Below, one piece after another: positions 6,173 to 6,701 of a stretch of DNA of 6,701 nucleotides (its first letter is position 1; every line of letters starts with the position of its first letter). The notes beneath the pieces were generated by a model. The model ran no database searches, had not been told where the DNA came from, and was given only the letters and a program-made list of their open reading frames with translations. The stretch is taken from contig JASIJX010000525.1 of assembly GCA_030049955.1 (NCBI GenBank), positions 1 to 6,701 of the forward strand, given 5' to 3'. The DNA is from Acidobacteriaceae bacterium (lineage in GTDB: Bacteria > Acidobacteriota > Terriglobia > Terriglobales > Acidobacteriaceae). The position numbers and the translations under genes are program-made.

Positions 6173-6185
6173 GGCCCAAAAAATC

Positions 6186-6212
6186 GCACCGGGATATGAC
6201 AATCCGCACCGG
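6186..6212. repeat. Short direct repeat GCACCGG, 20 bp apart
   Basis: GCACCGG occurs at 6186-6192 and again at 6206-6212, start to start 20 bp, about two helical turns. The first copy lies in the region upstream of the cytochrome -10 box. The spacing suits a pair of binding sites on one DNA face, but seven bases in GC-rich DNA can repeat by chance. Confidence 0.3.
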
Positions 6213-6253
6213 CAGGTCGAAACCGGTCTTCGCACTCCAGGTGTGTCAAGCCC

Positions 6254-6277
6254 CTCTTTTAAACGAACGTAAAAGAG
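6254..6277. promoter_or_regulatory. Inverted repeat in the divergent intergenic region
   Basis: CTCTTTTA (6254-6261) and TAAAAGAG (6270-6277) form a perfect 8-bp inverted repeat around an 8-base centre, AACGAACG. It is AT-rich against a GC-rich background and lies 12 bp before the ATG of the small leader ORF. It could be an operator for the right-hand gene, or a hairpin in its leader RNA. Confidence 0.4.
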
Positions 6278-6289
6278 ATCCAACCTACC

Positions 6290-6385
6290 ATGCATCCTCC
6301 ACCCGGCGGGCGCACTCCAATCGCTTCGGAACAGATCGAAAAAGACCAGGCAGTGGGGCCGTGGCGCGAGGGAGTTCGGCTATGA
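6290..6385 (+). CDS. Possible 31-codon leader ORF, overlapping the next start
   Basis: ATG 6290 opens a 31-residue frame, starting MHPPPGGRTPIASEQ and ending in REGVRL, whose TGA (6383-6385) overlaps the ATG at 6382 as ATGA. The Shine-Dalgarno of the following gene lies inside it. Its own ribosome site is weak: AAAGAG at 6272-6277, about 12 bases away and part of the inverted repeat. The peptide resembles nothing I know. It may be a translationally coupled leader, or a chance open frame in GC-rich DNA. Confidence 0.3.
   Translation: MHPPPGGRTPIASEQIEKDQAVGPWREGVRL
6368..6374 (+). promoter_or_regulatory. Shine-Dalgarno of the right-edge secreted protein
   Basis: GAGGGAG lies seven bases before ATG 6382, a strong ribosome site. 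It fixes the start of a gene that has no stop within the window. Confidence 0.7.
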
Positions 6386-6701
6386 AAACGGTGAAATTTG
6401 GATGGTTATTGGCTGCGTTGCTGGCGCTGCCCTGCGCTGTTACAGCGCAGAGCGCCGCCGGGAACAGCCTGCCGGCGGGAACACTGCTTCCGGTCGCGCT
6501 GAGTCACGGGATTAATTCAGACAAACTGCACGCAGGCGACCAGATACATGCGAAAGTCATGCAATCGATCCCCGGAACCACGGTGCGCCGCGGCTCCAGC
6601 GTGGTGGGCAGGGTGATCGCGGTAAACTCCGGCAACAGTGGGCCGGCGACAGTAGCAATTCGCTTCGACGCGGTCCACTCGCGCGGGCAAAGAATCCCCA
6701 T
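6382..6701 (+). CDS. Secreted protein of unknown function, 3' end beyond the window
   Basis: The frame is open from ATG 6382 to the right edge, 106 codons plus two bases. The N-terminus is a clear Sec signal peptide: basic MKTVKFG, hydrophobic WLLAALLALPCAV, and likely cleavage after VTA (residue 22), before QSAAG. C18 has Pro before it, so a lipobox is unlikely. The mature part begins with LPAGTLLPVALSHGI (31-45), then HAGDQIHAKVMQSI (50-63), a VRRGSSVVGRVIAV stretch and TVAIRFDAV. This alternation of short beta strands resembles the small secreted LPAGT-type proteins of acidobacteria, some of which I recall as having a TrbI/VirB10-like beta-barrel. That link is from memory and weak. A strong Shine-Dalgarno precedes it, and a possible 31-codon ORF overlaps its start. 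Confidence 0.75.
   Translation, partial: MKTVKFGWLLAALLALPCAVTAQSAAGNSLPAGTLLPVALSHGINSDKLHAGDQIHAKVMQSIPGTTVRRGSSVVGRVIAVNSGNSGPATVAIRFDAVHSRGQRIP

Noticed and set aside
6101..6295. 64-codon minus-strand open frame upstream of the cytochrome
   Set aside because: It overlaps the cytochrome promoter, ribosome site and start, and has no recognisable feature.
6426..6450. Lipoprotein signal in the right-edge protein (C18)
   Set aside because: The residue before the Cys is Pro and the lipobox is not satisfied. VTA before Q23 is a good signal peptidase I site.

Overview
This is a GC-rich, gene-dense bacterial window holding ordinary chromosomal genes. The protein repertoire (nadD-rsfS pair with a Lys/Ala-rich RsfS tail, DedA-rhodanese fusion, prodomain-less S53 peptidase, periplasmic cytochrome c with an Ala/Pro linker, small secreted LPAGT-type protein) fits an acidobacterium of the Terriglobia type. 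That placement rests on recognising protein style from memory and no search was run. I see no mobile element, CRISPR array, tRNA or rRNA, and no phage-like gene.

Layout: positions 1-597 carry two minus-strand genes. A VKOR-type disulfide-forming membrane enzyme (178-597) is followed by the first 47 codons of an unrecognised gene that runs off the left edge (1-143). Diverging from them, a plus-strand run begins at 666: nadD (NAD synthesis), then rsfS, whose possible upstream start overlaps the nadD stop, then a Gfo/Idh/MocA oxidoreductase 29 bp later. After a 110-bp hairpin-rich gap comes a DedA-type membrane protein fused to a rhodanese domain (3270-4265). A nested hairpin at 4267-4324 lies where the plus-strand run meets the minus-strand genes, and probably acts as a terminator on one or both strands.

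The minus-strand pair is a sedolisin-type S53 peptidase without prodomain or signal peptide (4338-5447) and, upstream of it, an exported c-type cytochrome (5577-6116). They are separated by a strong hairpin. A 265-bp divergent intergenic region (6117-6381) holds a TATAAT box for the cytochrome, a direct repeat, an inverted repeat and a possible 31-codon leader ORF. That ORF's stop overlaps the start of a secreted protein, which runs off the right edge (6382-6701).

The genes do not form one pathway. nadD and rsfS are a widespread housekeeping neighbourhood. The VKOR protein, the cytochrome and the last gene concern the cell envelope. I found no clearly new multi-gene system. The points most worth checking are the histone-like tail on RsfS, the altered active-site loop of the DedA-linked rhodanese domain, the proless S53 peptidase and the leader ORF.
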